Of a DNA stretch of 64,000 nt, positions 22,461 to 33,940 are shown in pieces (the first letter of the stretch is position 1; every line of letters starts with the position of its first letter). The notes beneath the pieces are model-generated. The model saw only the letters and a program-made list of their open reading frames with translations. It was not told the DNA's origin and made no database searches. The position numbers were made by a program, and so were the translations under genes. This DNA comes from Siphonodentalium dalli (taxonomy: Eukaryota; Mollusca; Scaphopoda; Gadilida; Siphonodentaliidae), in the NCBI GenBank assembly GCA_032622095.1, contig CP136061.1, forward strand, positions 133,691,587 to 133,755,586, read 5' to 3'.

Positions 22461-23172
22461 TGTATGTCACACCATATGGAAACAAATAAATGATTTTCTA
22501 CAAAGTACGAAATAAAAAAAAGTAACCAAACATTCCGGTACCCTACCGTTATGTAAAACCAAAAATTATGGTATGGATTACTATGGAACGACCATGGTTA
22601 TGGTATCAAATACTGAAATAATGAAGAAGTCACTGCAGTTGTATATATCATTTATGTGGTCACAATATATGCATGTATAATGCAACCTGTAAGTTGACAT
22701 TACCTCTGTTCTAGTTGGCTTATGATTGAGTTCTGAAGTGCTCTCCGCACTGTCAGGTTTACTTGATCAATACTCCAGCAATGTTCAGAATCCGATTCCA
22801 CGACGCTCGTATGAAACGTCTAGAAAATAGAATCCATATTTAATAAATCCTTCAGACATTCAATATTACGGATCGCCTGAATCAACATCTGACTGTTTGA
22901 AGCGGTTCCACTCAATGGTTGTTTTCAGAAGAAGTCGTCGCAACGTACAGTGCTAGTACGAACTACACAGTAGATCGAACGATTATCTTACGGTGTTAGA
23001 GATGTTGTTGTTGTTATTGTTGACATAATCATATTCATACTGCTGTTGTTAGTACTTGTCGAACACATCCTAAGTTCTCCACCGGATTTTGACAGACAAT
23101 CCCTGCATCTGGATCTGGATGGTGTACGGCGTATGATCCTCGCGGATGTGTAGAACGCCGGGAGAGAGAGAA

Positions 23173-23882
23173 TTATGTTCTTTGCGGGACTGTTGAGTTG
23201 TCCGCTGCTGTTCTATTTTGAATTTCGCATGCGTCCATCTCGTTTAGAGTGTTCCACTGAATAATTGTCCGTGGGAAGAATGAATTTGAGTATTCAGCAG
23301 AGTTTGTCACCAGTGGCTCTTACCGGTAGGACAGTGAATTATTACATTCCTGTTTTGAGACTATATTTGTGGCACTGAAATCTGCAAATTTCTTGGCTCG
23401 GATTTTTCTGCCCACCTTTTTTGGTTTAATTAAGCACTGAGTGTTTACAGCCGACACCTGCCCCTTATCCATCTTGTGAAAGAGCTCCAGACTCTGGTCT
23501 TTCCGTCTTTTTTCGAGTGGTCTTATCTCGCAGTCATTCATCAGTTTGGCCATGTCCTTCGATTGGTAATTGTCGGTCATGAGCCGTACAGCTCCTATCT
23601 GTATTCTCTCCAGGGCGTCGATGTTCTGCTGCTGGTGAGGATCCCACATGACGGCTGCGTATTCCAGCGACGATCTTACGAGTGTCTCATACGCTACGCA
23701 TTTACTCTTGAATGGTGCCTTCCTAAGGTTTCTTCTGATGAATCCGAGCGTGCTGTTAGCCTTCTTCGTGATCTTGTCTATCTGTGGCAACCATTTCATA
23801 TAGTTTGAGAGCATGACTCCAAGATATGGTGATTGAGTGACGCTTTGTATGATCTGGTTTCTGAGCTGGTACATGTAGGTCA
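23173..23882 (-). pseudogene. LINE (CR1/Jockey-like) reverse transcriptase C-terminal fragment
   Basis: The minus strand encodes about 235 codons of the 3' half of a non-LTR retrotransposon ORF2. Recognisable landmarks in order are YLGVMLSNYMKWLPQIDKIT, TLGFIRRNLRKAP, ETLVRSSLEYAAVMWDPH, LERIQ..AVRLMT, EIRPLEKRRKDQ, and, after the stop, NSFFPRTIIQWN. The YLG, LEYA and WDP blocks mark the end of the RT domain and thumb. The 5' part, with the polymerase YxDD motif and the endonuclease, is absent, as expected for a 5'-truncated insertion. A TAA at 23320-23322 interrupts the frame; it continues to a second stop at 23173-23175. It is an inactive insertion within the 7.2-kb foldback-type element. 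Confidence 0.88.
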
Positions 23883-24339
23883 GTTGGGAACAGTGATAAT
23901 CACAGTAATACTGACAGTGATTTCAGATACTGACAGTGAATGAGTGATACTAGTACAGTCCTCAAATTCGGTTGCTTAATTCAGATCTTCTGGGTCAATA
24001 ATAATGACAATATTAAAAATCAGCTCTCAATTGGATCTTCGGTATCTGCTACAGGTACAGGATATAGTCCACCGTCCGTATATCATCGCAGTTTTCATGT
24101 TCAGGGTCACTTTCTGACGCGAAAATGTTCGAGAACATGCATTTTTTTTTTTTTGGCAGGGGGGTATCCCATGTTGACGTCACGGAATTTCCAGTTTGGT
24201 AAATCCAACAAGATTCGTGGTGGCGCTCCTAGCGTTAATTTGAGATTGGTGGCGACCCTACCGTTTATTGGTTTAAGAATTGATCATTGGTTTGTAAACG
24301 GAAGTTATTAATTCGAGAAATGATCATTGGTTTGTAAAC

Positions 24340-25020
24340 GGATGTTAATAATCTTCAATTATTATTCATTGGTTTGACCGGAAATAGTAGATTTTTCTCT
24401 TATTGAATCCAGGAACGGCTATTGGTTTTGAAATAGATTCTATTGATTAAGAAAATATATCTATTAAAACGGAATTGTCTCTTATTGAATCCAAGAACGA
24501 CTATTAGTTTGAAAATGGAGACTATTGGATATTGAAATATCTTTATTGATTAAGAAAATATGGCCATTGAAACGGAATGTACGTTTATTGAATATGCGCG
24601 AATCTTACTAATTGTGTGTTATTAGATATTAGTTGAACAGTGAACGCTATTAAATTAAAATAGAACATTAATTTTGCATCGGTCAAGATTGATTATGAAT
24701 CTTTATCTATTAAAACGGAACTGTCTCTTATTGAATCCAAGAACGATTATTGGTTTGAAAATAGAGACTATTTGGTTTGAATCTATATCTATTGAAACGG
24801 AATTGTCTCTTATAGAATCCAAGAACGACCATTGGTTTGAAAATGGAGACTATTTGGTTTGAATCTATATCTATTGAAACGGAATTGTCTCTTATAGAAT
24901 CCAAGAACGACCATTGGTTTGAAAATGGAGACTATTTGGTTTGAATCTATATCTATTGAAACGGAATTGTCTCTTATAGAATCAAAGAACGACCATTGGT
25001 TTAAAAATGGAGACTATTGT
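24340..25020. repeat. 82-bp tandem subrepeats, right foldback arm
   Basis: ACGGAATTGTCTCTTA recurs at 24715, 24797, 24879 and 24961, exactly 82 bp apart, with CCATTGGTTTGAAAATGGAG inside each unit. Upstream, from 24340, looser units of the same kind are visible. Short open frames here are repeat by-products. Confidence 0.85.
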
Positions 25021-25085
25021 TTTTACAAGCCACCATTAACTTTTATTTCATGTAATTTCCGACCGAATGGCTGCCCATAGATTGC

Positions 25086-26400
25086 TCCATTCATAATTGG
25101 ATGAGACGCTCAGATAAATAGACTCAGACGAATACACACGAATGTCGGGTTAATACAGGTTCAGCAAATAAGCCTATAAATGGTTGTTTGTTGAAATTAT
25201 ATTAGCTAAACATTCCAACAAATGAATCAATAAGACACAAATAACTACTCATCAATCGAGAAATACAGTTAACGGACAGAGGTTCGGTGGAATTACTCGC
25301 CCGCTATGGCAATACGCAAAGGCCCCTTCTTATATGTAAACGCCAGGAAATATCGTTTAAGTGATGTTATTATGAGCTCTCCAAAACCCCACAAAATCAT
25401 TTTCAATTACACTTTCGCGTACATTCGTCATTTTTGGTTTAAATATTAACTAATGTTCACTGAATCACCCCTTCAATCCGGTGTTCAAATTATGTGTAGA
25501 ATGACATAGCTTGAGACTGTTCACTTTTGATTACACTTTCGTGTACATCTGTTATTTTTGGTCTAAATTTTCACTAGTATTTATTGACCCTAGCCCCTAC
25601 ACGCACGGATTGCGAAACTTAAGAAATGGATTTTCTTTGATGTTTTAACGGTACACCAGATCGGGAGCATCAAACCTTCCATATGTAATTGAAACCCTCT
25701 GGGCACCTTGTCTAAATTCTTTAATCTCAATAAACCAATAAATATGGTATGTGAGATATATCATTTTAAATGCTAATACACGACAAAAGCACACTTAACA
25801 GGTACATAATTATATGATAATAGATATAATATTAATATATGCATTTAAGGCACACCCACCCAGAACGTATATCATGAAACTATTTGAGGAAAGTTTGAGG
25901 AAAATATAATAATGATGTTGATAAATGTACATTGTACTCATATAAATGTTTCATATTCTTATATTCAATGGTCTTCCCTTAAATAACATCTTAAATATAT
26001 ACTACATGCATATGCATATATGTTGTTGATACTTATCTACATCATTATCTACGCATGGGGATGACAGAAAAACGGTCGCTGAGACCATGTCACCATGCAT
26101 TGGCGATGTTCTTCTACATATGATCATAATTATGTTCTGTATATTCCAATCTTTGTATATCGCCAAATAAAATTTCTACCAATCATTACATATTTACATA
26201 AGCCATGCCGAAGCGATGTGAAATAATGTGTGCAAATGCAAATGCATTACTTGTCACGGAGATTTTCCACGTCCTAACCTGGCTTGCAATCTGGAGAATA
26301 GTCCGAACCACCTGTTTTGATAGGATTATTTTTTTGTCAATGGAAGAATTGAATATTACTCGAAAATGTTGGCAATAGCTTGGGCAATATTTTATATAAG
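25086..26400. other. Rest of intron 1, nothing recognised
   Basis: AT-rich sequence with no element boundary, repeat array or coding signal noted up to the exon 2 acceptor. Confidence 0.4.
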
Positions 26401-26421
26401 GGAAAATGTTATCTTTCGCAG

Positions 26422-26536
26422 CTGACTACATCGATGACCTCATAGCGAAGAAAACCGGAACATGCATGTGTGAAAATGGTTGTGTCGGAGAGGACAAATT
26501 CTCAATGTCAATCGCTATGGTATCACGTGTACAGAG
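26422..26536 (+). CDS. MOLO1/TPM-domain protein, exon 2
   Basis: This 115-bp exon is too short to stand out as an open frame; the splice phases identify it. The acceptor TTATCTTTCGCAG supplies the two bases that complete the codon begun in exon 1 (Ala75). The exon then encodes DYIDDLIAKKTGT, the Cys-x-Cys-x3-Cys segment (Cys89, Cys91, Cys95) and DKFSMSIAMVSRVQ. It ends two bases into a codon at CAGAG|GTAAGC. The family shows an equivalent layout: a helix after the Cys-Asp-Pro motif, a short Cys cluster, then the first hydrophobic beta-strand (here FSMSIAMV). The phase-2 end joins exactly to exon 3, giving Ser113. Confidence 0.87.
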
Positions 26537-26679
26537 GTAAGCAAACTCGACTGCAAATTGTGAGGGATCTTCAGAATGATATAGTAAAGTGAGTGGTTTG
26601 GGTGGCTAGCCCGGGATTCTCGAAAGGGCCGAGAGGCACCTCTCCTTAATCCCTAATTCAGAATGATATGCGTTCTTGG

Positions 26680-27230
26680 GTCAGTTTTTATATTTCAACT
26701 TTCTAACTGATTCTGAAACTGCCAATGCGTCAGGTTCCGGTGGGCAAGACATTGTACCTCTTGCCGAGGACTCAAGTGTCATTGGGCATCCCCCCTTTAC
26801 TCACATATGTGGGTCATACAAAACAACACCAATTAAATTTGGGAAATGTATAACTTATCTATAAATGCGTGTATCTTCAATTCAGGTACGATATATGTGG
26901 AAACTCGGAACCCAATACACCGAAGCACGTGGGGCTTTCTTGCTTATTTTATTTCAACTTTCTGACTGATTCTGAAACTGCCTATACAGCCACAGGTCCC
27001 CAGAACAAACATTGACCCCACCCTCAATAGTACCTCTATAGGATTAAGTACTGTTGGGGTGGGGTAAATTTTTGTTCTGGGGACCTGTGTATACAGCAGG
27101 GTGCTCTGCCTATCATTAGCTTATGTCAGCTTTCGGTGGTCAAGACATGGTACCTCTTGTCGTTGATTCAAGTGTCATTGGACATCCCTCTTTACTCACA
27201 TATGTTGGTCATACAAAGCAAAGTCAAATC
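26680..27230. repeat. Local direct duplication interrupted by a hairpin element
   Basis: Copy 1 (about 26685-26825) and copy 2 (about 26945-27225) share TTTCAACTTTCT(A/G)ACTGATT, GGTGG(G/T)CAAGACAT and TCAAGTGTCATTGG. Copy 2 is split after GAAACTGCC by the hairpin at 26988-27099, so the hairpin arrived after the duplication. Confidence 0.75.
26988..27099. mobile_element. Short hairpin MITE (ACAGGTCCCCAGAAC arms)
   Basis: CACAGGTCCCCAGAACAAA..TTGACCCCACCC pairs with GGGGTGGGGTAAATTTTTGT..TCTGGGGACCTGTG. It interrupts the second copy of a local duplication, which is direct evidence of insertion. Confidence 0.75.
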
Positions 27231-27862
27231 TATGAAAATTTATGTTTTCATCCTTCTGATAAGAATTTATAAGTTTCCAGACCTCTGTTTTTATTTTATT
27301 CATTGTATATCACCATATTGAACTAAGTTTGGCCACAATTGACCCATATGGAGACCGTTCTCAGAAACTGATGACCAGAAATGCATATTTTGAGGTAGGG
27401 CAAGTGTTGAGTAAGGTATAGGGATACTTGGTCTCCTTGCCTTTAATCACTCTGTGTGTGGCTCAAGACTTGTAAAAACTATCTGAGATGTGATTCTAAA
27501 GGAATATCAAATACTGGGTCCATAAATTTTTTTGTATTATTGCCATGGCCCTCAATGTAAAAGTTAAGGCAGCTCTCAGCTTGTGGTTGTTTACTGCCTT
27601 CAGTTAACTCTTATGTTCCATTATACTCATTATAAGAGACAAAGAAGGAATCTGAAATTAAATTTCTAATTAAAATAGCAATATATTAGACATAATTATG
27701 TGAAGCATAATAACACGATATCGCTTTTAGACTGTTAATATGAACGCTATTGGCAGTGAGAACCAAGCGACGCTATTTGACGCATTGTATACTATTTTGA
27801 TGTGTTTACCGGATGTTTAAATTTGACATAGGGCAAACGGTCTGTTGCTCCCGTTGGGGGAG

Positions 27863-27918
27863 GGGGCATCACCAAATAACTGAGGGACGTAAGTCCTTCA
27901 GTTATTTGGTGGTGCCCT
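27863..27918. repeat. Short near-perfect palindrome
   Basis: GGGCATCACCAAATAACTGA pairs with TCAGTTATTTGGTGGTGCCC across GGGACGTAAGTCC. Confidence 0.8.
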
Positions 27919-28208
27919 CTGTTGTCATAATTTGACTGTGCGTTGGAAGGGTCATAAATACATTTGTAAATTGTAGACGATAACTTTATGTTGAATTCGA
28001 TAGACACAATCATGTTACTGTTTATATAAACTATTATATTTAAAGTTGCAATATAATCTCCTTTTTTTTCGGTTAAAATTAAGAAATACAAAATAAATTC
28101 GGGAATTTTACATTTGAAAATAGCATTTCACAATTCAACAATATACAAGTTAGCATAAATGCTGCCATTTGATAATTGAAAATAGCATTTCACATTCTAC
28201 AATATATA

Positions 28209-28372
28209 CACAGAACGACACGATGTGTAAATGGGTTTGTCGATACGGCACGAGTGCTGTCGCGGGAGGATAGAACGAGAGGCGCTTGCGCCTCGAGTTC
28301 TATCCTTCCGCGACATCATGCACGAGTGCCGTATGGACAAACCCACACATTTACACATCGTGTCGTTCTGTG
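28209..28372. repeat. 164-bp palindrome (CACAGAACGACACGATG arms)
   Basis: The sequence reads almost identically on both strands around the centre GCGCTTGCGC, with arms of about 80 bp including GAGTGC, GGATAGAAC and AATG(T/G)GTTTGTC. The right end with its flank (CGTGTCGTTCTGTGTTTATT and on through GCATTAAAAATACA, 28358-28411) is repeated at 28825-28884. Confidence 0.85.
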
Positions 28373-28627
28373 TTTATTACACGCTTCGCGTCCTAGAATC
28401 GTGCATTAAAAATACATATATATATATCTTTTATTCCTCCATTTCTGAAGAGTCAATATATAATAAAGCAAAATACGTAGAATATAAATAAGGAATTACA
28501 CAAATATTTCATGTACAAACAATTATGTACAAACACAGAGACACAAAACATTAATATAATTGGACACACTCATATATAGTGGCCTTAAAACCGTAATCAT
28601 GCGCATATACACGTACAAGATTACACG

Positions 28628-28826
28628 ATGGAATATATCAACGCAGTGATGGTTAGAGAAGGAATGAAATATGGGGAACATTATATTGAACTAATGTCTA
28701 GTATCCCCGAACATCCAAAGGTGCCATATTTGAGCGGCTTCTCTCACCATAAAATCGACAATCTCCAGGACATCATCAGCGTTGCCATGGAGAGAGTTTG
28801 GGATATACCCAATGAACATGAGCATC
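28628..28826 (+). other. Unrecognised 66-codon open segment between repeat copies
   Basis: An ATG-started frame of natural-looking composition (EYINAVMVREGMKYGEHYIE..) lies between the palindrome at 28209-28372 and a partial copy of its right end at 28825-28884. The open frame then continues into the repeat, where it loses meaning. It resembles no family I recognise. It is not part of the MOLO1-like gene, because exons 2 and 3 already join in phase. It could be a captured host fragment or chance. Confidence 0.25.
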
Positions 28827-28884
28827 GTGTCGTTCTGTGTTTATTACACGCTTCGCGTCCTAGAATCCGTGCATTAAAAATACA
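28825..28884. repeat. Partial second copy of the 28.2-kb palindrome's right end
   Basis: CATCGTGTCGTTCTGTGTTT and the following bases through GCATTAAAAATACA repeat 28356-28411 with a single extra base. The two copies bracket the open segment at 28628. Confidence 0.85.
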
Positions 28885-29217
28885 GTATTAGAAGGTTTAT
28901 TTAGGCTCACACAGGGCGTGTTTGTCATGTGTGATGATTCTTTTATTTAAATAGTTCCAGTTTCTTGGTTGCGGCGAACGTCATGTACGTCATTTTACAT
29001 CAACGAGATGCGTATGGAACGTACGTTCCATACGGATTTGTAAATATGGAACAGCAGTAACACTGTACATCTATAGGAACAAGCGTGTAATAAATAAGTT
29101 AGTACTTGGAATTGTGATCCTAATTATCCTCCATAGCCAATGTATAGTTTTATTGTGTCAAATCGGACGGGCATATTTAAATGTTATAATGTGAGCCGGC
29201 AATTCCATGTTTTGCAG

Positions 29218-29338
29218 CGACTGGGGAGACGTTAAAGATGACATGGATACATTTGCCAGAGCATTGAGAGATTACACTTGGCAGTTCGGTTCTTGTCAAG
29301 ATGACGTTTACATCATGGTTTCCGATTACGATAAGGCC
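29218..29338 (+). CDS. MOLO1/TPM-domain protein, exon 3
   Basis: The acceptor TTCCATGTTTTGCAG leaves one base that completes Ser113 from exon 2; 40 codons follow (residues 114-153). The exon ends in phase 0 at AAGGCC|GTGAGT. The sequence DTFARALRDYTWQFGSCQDD followed by VYIMVSDYDKA is the central, most diagnostic part of the TPM/MOLO1 fold. It has a helix with Phe-Ala-x-x-Leu, a Trp-x-(Tyr/Phe)-Gly-x-Cys turn, an Asp pair (Asp141-Asp142), and a hydrophobic strand ending in Ser-x-x-Asp. In related TPM-domain proteins acidic residues at this place help bind calcium; whether that holds here is unknown. Confidence 0.92.
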
Positions 29339-31112
29339 GTGAGTATACATAGTGGGAGGTCTTTTTCACATTTATATCTTATTTGGTTTACAACAAGTTT
29401 AACTTATTGTTTGTCTGACGTTTTAAACTATATAACATCAACAAGTAAATTTGAAAGCATATCAATTTTGTTCTTTTTTTTTCATTATTAATAACTCTCC
29501 ATATATAACGAGATTCCAAACACTGAAACCATTTCTATGGAAACATGTATGCTTTACGGCTACAGTGCCACCACCGGTCAATATTCAATTAGATTCCAAA
29601 ATTTAATAAAAACTTGACGGTAAACATAATTACACGATTGGCGATGTTTGTTGACAAATCACTGTAAAAGTTTAGTTTACATAATGTTCAATGGTTTGAA
29701 CACACACAGTTTTGTTATTGGAGAGCCATCAATGATAACTATATAAGAACATAGATTATATATTCTGCATGTTCCTTTTGGTGGTGATGTGTTTACAGAC
29801 TTCTATATTTTGTTTGTCCTTTAATGAGATGTGTTAAATCGGCTGGAAGTGGAAATGGTGGTAAGCCGCTATACTAGTACGTTTGTATGGTCGGGAAAAA
29901 TGCAGGAATGGCGGCATACATTTTAGAATCTCGTGCAATTTGTTTACTAAAGACCTTTAAACAGTTTAAAACATATTATAACTGAAAAAACTGTGACCTC
30001 ATATGGGTCTCAGTGGAGATGACATTAAGCTATGGCATGTTGCATATGGGGCGGTGGGGTGAAACTCTTCATTCCCCGACACCCTTCGGAAAAAAGCTTC
30101 GAGAAATGTAAAACTGAAATAAATAAACTTGTCCTGACGTAACTAAGACATTTAAGCCTAGATCATTGTGTGAATGGAAAAAGAGCGAGCATCTGTCTCA
30201 AACATTAATGTGACTATCAACGGCTAGAAAATATATTTCATCAGTGCATCAAGCCAATCAGTGAAATGTTTGCACGTATATCAACTCAGATGGCCAGTTA
30301 CTCTCACAACACTGAAAGTATCCAAGGCTGGCAAAGTGACTGCTTGTCGTCAAAATATATAAAAGAGCAGGATCTGTCTGTCTTTTTGTCTGGATATTTT
30401 TCTCCCAGAGCCCTGGACCGATTTCAACTGAATTTGGTGTGGTGCTCGGGGTACCATGCCGTATATTAAAACGACCTTAAATTTTGATTTTAAAAAAATA
30501 ATTGAGCAAGGAGTTCATTCTAAATAAAAATTCATTTAAAAAAAATAAGATTCTCTTTTTTTAAATAAAAATGTTTAAACGGTCAAAATGTCATCGAAGC
30601 TCACAAAGGGGCCGCCGCTGAATAAAGGTTCACAAAGGGAGCCTGTTTCAGTTGGTTTAGTATGAAAGAAGTTGCCCAGTAGACCAACAAAAGTGGTATG
30701 GAATAATACTAGATAATGTAATTATTGACAGACTAATCAGAAATTTATAAAATAGTATTTCCAATTGCAGCCTGGTAAATATCCTCTCTATTTATTTTCA
30801 AAATATGTAAACACTAGTTGAATTGTAGCTTACCAACTGATGTGTCTACAAAATGTCAACAGTGAGTCGAAAGTCAAGATTATAAGTTGACTGTTCTTGG
30901 AAAGTTGCGCTAGGTAAATTTATTCAGTTTGTTAACACGTGACCGCGTTAAATTGCTGGAAATGACGTTTCTTTTGGGTCCAGAAATAGCACGATGCTGG
31001 ACTGGGACATCAATTGACATTTTTTAAGAAATCGATCAGGTTTTGAATTTTAGATTAGATTTATTCAAACTTGGTTTACTTTATTTTTATGAATGTTAGT
31101 GATAAATAGAGG

Positions 31113-31267
31113 ATATCTAGTGTTTTTGAGTGGATACCGAAAATTATGTCATGAGTGAGCGAGACAAATGTTTATTTTCGCGAGCGGCTTGCCGCGAGCG
31201 AAAATAAACATTTGTCGCGGTCACGAATGACGTATTTTTCGGTATCCACTCAAAAAACACTAGATAT
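31113..31267. repeat. 155-bp palindrome
   Basis: ATATCTAGTGTTTTTGAGTG pairs with the downstream complement ending CACTAGATAT. The centre is GCGGCTTGCCGC, and most of both 75-bp arms match. No coding frame or target duplication was established. Confidence 0.85.
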
Positions 31268-32451
31268 TCTTTTTATTATACGCATTTCAAAAGAAATTCA
31301 CCATTTAAGACGTTAAATGATCCCACAATCGTCTTCAATCGATGCATCATTTTTGAAGCCATCAGCTGCATGCTTCACCAACCGCAGAATAAAAAATATA
31401 TTTCCCGTATTCTTACCTTTATTTTCCCCATAAATATGTCGAATTTCAACATAAACTAGATTTTAATTATAACTGCAATATCAGTGAATATAATATAAAT
31501 TAGAATATCACAATGGGTTCTTTCAATTTGTCCTTCAACAGTACAAACCAGAAATATTATTAGTACACGCAAGTGAATCGGTCGGACGCGCGAGCTAGTG
31601 TGAAAGTATATTCTTCTATATCCCCTTCTGGGTGATATCGATATTTATCTAAACGCGTTTTTTTCTATAATTCACCGTTGAGCGTATAATAAAGACTATT
31701 ATCCGAGGAATGGCAGTGCTTTCAATAAATTTGATATTTTGAAAAAAATAAATTTTTAAGCCATTTCCCCCAAACGTGTTATTTCCTTGAAAATTCAGCT
31801 GTGGTCCTTCTAAAATTAATATAATAAACTAATGTTGTTTTTTAATATTCCCGAACCCCCGTGAACAAAGCCGTATGGAGACATCGAGAATGTATAACGG
31901 CGCGTGTGAACCTATATAATTGAACTCATTGTACGTCGAAAGCATGCAGGATTAAAGGCATGCATGGGTGGCATTCGTTGTAAGTAAAAACTTAGAAATA
32001 CAAGTTACCAAATTATGACAATTTCCTCAATAATATGGGAATATTATAGTATGATGCCAGTAATGATGCGATATAATCTAAAAACATATATACATCGTGT
32101 GCGAAAAAATTCAGTTCAGTTCAGTTCGAAAAGCACGTTGTTTGGTTTATAACGAGACATTCACGAAGTTACCGGTATATTTTCGGAAATCGTCGGCTAT
32201 ATATTGTCGCGAAACTTCCACATAAACAACAACCATATGTTCGCACATCACAATATACAGGGCTTAAACCTTCGTCAATCTGGTTCGCAAAATTCGCTAT
32301 ATATGTTCATTTCCTCTTCACAGGATATATCATAAACCCAAAAGATAATCGCCATGTAGTGACAACAATGTATAATAAACAATAAATGTTATAATGATAA
32401 ACACGCCATCTGCTTATAGTGTGGAATACTATTGCACTATCTCCTTATTTA

Positions 32452-33697
32452 GGGTACGTTCACACGCTGGCAATATTGCACTGCAAACTGCAAAGATGCC
32501 AGCTGCAAAGGTTGTTTTGTTTTGTTAGCTGGCATTTTTGCCAGCTACCGACTAGCTCGTGCTGGGTCGTGGTTGGTCGTCAACAATCAACGGTGATGAA
32601 TGATAACGGCGTATACCTATCTGCCGGTGGCCACAACACAAGGCCACTAACAATAATTGATAGTGTCTGTATCGTCCTTGATACGATCGAATGGGATCGG
32701 GTGTGTTCTCTGTGATTCTCATACACGCATAATTATACATGTGTACGGATCTCCTTTATATGAGGATATGATGATATGGCGTGATACAAAGAGTACCAAA
32801 AGTGATGCTTCCCGAGTCATAAATGTGGGAGCTATAGGGCAGGTAGTGGCAGGACTCACTATGAGTATCCATGCATTGCTTCAAATGTGCTTACTTCAGT
32901 GAGCGTGTACAAATTCTCAATTGTTATTGAAATGGTCATGTATCGATCAGAATGGCACATTGAGATATCACTCAATTCAGATCAAGCTAGGGTTCGAATA
33001 TGTGACAAAACCATCTACCCAGACTGCGATATCGATGTAACTGTAGTGGTTTAAAGATGACTGCTTGTGTCGTGGTGGTGGGGGCGGGGTCTAACAGTAG
33101 GGATGATGTGATGATAGTCTTTGGCATTGATAAAGCATATATGGGCCTATATAATTATTCATGCCATTTGAATAACAATATACTGTGTGCTTTTGATTAA
33201 CTTGTGTTACTATTTATTTGATTTCTTGTTTTGTTTAGCATCAGTACCACGCGCCCCGTTTGTTTTTGCTTAACATGAAGACCAACGAGTTTGTTACTAA
33301 AATTATTGGAATGGCAAATTTGGAGTTTGGGATGATATCCGTGAAGATTTGAATTCGTCGGTTATTTTCGTTGAGCCAAGTGCGGACCCACCATCTCCTG
33401 TCTAGGTGACGTTTATTGTACTCATATATGAGCAGAATCCCAGCGAGAGAGCTGGCCGTGGCGATATCACATTCCAACATGTCAAGTGACATTATTTTGA
33501 CTGGCCTAAGAATACCAACACGCATCGTGTTCTAATATATTGCAAACAGCTCATCAATCACGCAAAACGGCTGTCGTTCATTGATCACTACTAACGGTGA
33601 TTTGTTGACAGCGGGCAGAAATTAATCCGTTTTGGCAATTTTGCAGCTAGCATTTTTACAGTTTGCAGTGCAATATTGCCAGCGTATGAACGTACCC
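32452..33697. mobile_element. PIF/Harbinger-like element (1.25 kb) with TTA target duplication
   Basis: Both ends carry GGGTACGTTCA(C/T)ACGCTGG followed by CAATATTGCACTGCAAACTG in opposite orientation. TTA flanks both sides (32449-32451 and 33698-33700). TTA duplications with GGG-starting ends identify PIF/Harbinger. A transposase remnant lies on the minus strand at 33241-33525. It is too short to be autonomous (full elements run to several kb), and the catalytic DDE core is missing. Confidence 0.82.
33241..33525 (-). pseudogene. Harbinger-type transposase N-terminal remnant
   Basis: The minus frame contains YNKRHLDRRWWVRTWLNENN at about residues 36-55. The Arg-Arg-Trp-Trp-Val-Arg-x-Trp motif occurs just before the DDE nuclease core in PIF/Harbinger transposases. 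The sequence after it loses similarity, and no DDE motif follows within the element. The element's TTA duplication and GGG-starting ends independently point to the same superfamily. Confidence 0.6.
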
Positions 33698-33940
33698 TTA
33701 GGGGCGATGTTGCATATTACTACGTCCGATGTTTGTAAAAAATATTCCTTATTTGGTGTGTATGTTATTAAGAATACGCGCCCGCAACATATACAACTTA
33801 CGAGATACAACTCAATATGGTCGTAAATTCCTTATTTGGCGTGTGACGTAATTATAACATCTTGGGAGAAAATACTCACTGGGTAAATAACATTTGATCT
33901 CGTTGCAAAAACAATTCTATTAGGCACACGTTTTCTGACA

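Larger units (their letters stand above)
17869..25079. mobile_element. 7.2-kb foldback-type element with 6-bp target duplication
   Basis: The two ends carry TATGGGCAGCCATTCGGTCG in opposite orientation, and GATTGC flanks both sides (17863-17868 and 25080-25085). Arms of roughly 0.8 kb (about 17869-18665 and 24165-25079) are inverted copies rich in short tandem subrepeats: 82-bp units on the right, shorter AAAACTAATA-type units on the left. They close with TTAACGCTAGGGGCGC against its complement and ACGTCA against TGACGT. Long inverted arms made of subrepeats are the hallmark of foldback elements. The interior has no recognisable transposase; it holds a LINE fragment, a MITE and nested palindromes. 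A 6-bp duplication is also known for Polintons, but none of their genes was seen. Confidence 0.75.
15140..26421 (+). other. Intron 1 of the MOLO1-like gene (11.3 kb)
   Basis: Bounded by donor GTGAGT at 15140 and acceptor TTATCTTTCGCAG ending at 26421. It is filled by the hairpin-rich element at about 15935-17080 and the 7.2-kb foldback-type element at 17869-25079. The 25086-26400 part shows no recognised element. Confidence 0.8.
26537..29217 (+). other. Intron 2 of the MOLO1-like gene (2.7 kb)
   Basis: Bounded by GTAAGC and TTCCATGTTTTGCAG. It holds a local duplication (26680-27230), three hairpins and the 28.2-28.9 kb palindromic element pair. Confidence 0.8.

Noticed and set aside
17869-25079. 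Calling the 7.2-kb element a Polinton
   Set aside because: Only the 6-bp target duplication fits; no polymerase, integrase, protease or packaging ATPase frame was found and the termini are not the usual ones.
30266-30469. 67-codon frame near 30.3 kb
   Set aside because: It contains the phrase ACCGATTTCAACTGAATTTG, similar in style to Helitron internal phrases, so it is more likely dispersed repeat; no ends could be found to call an element.
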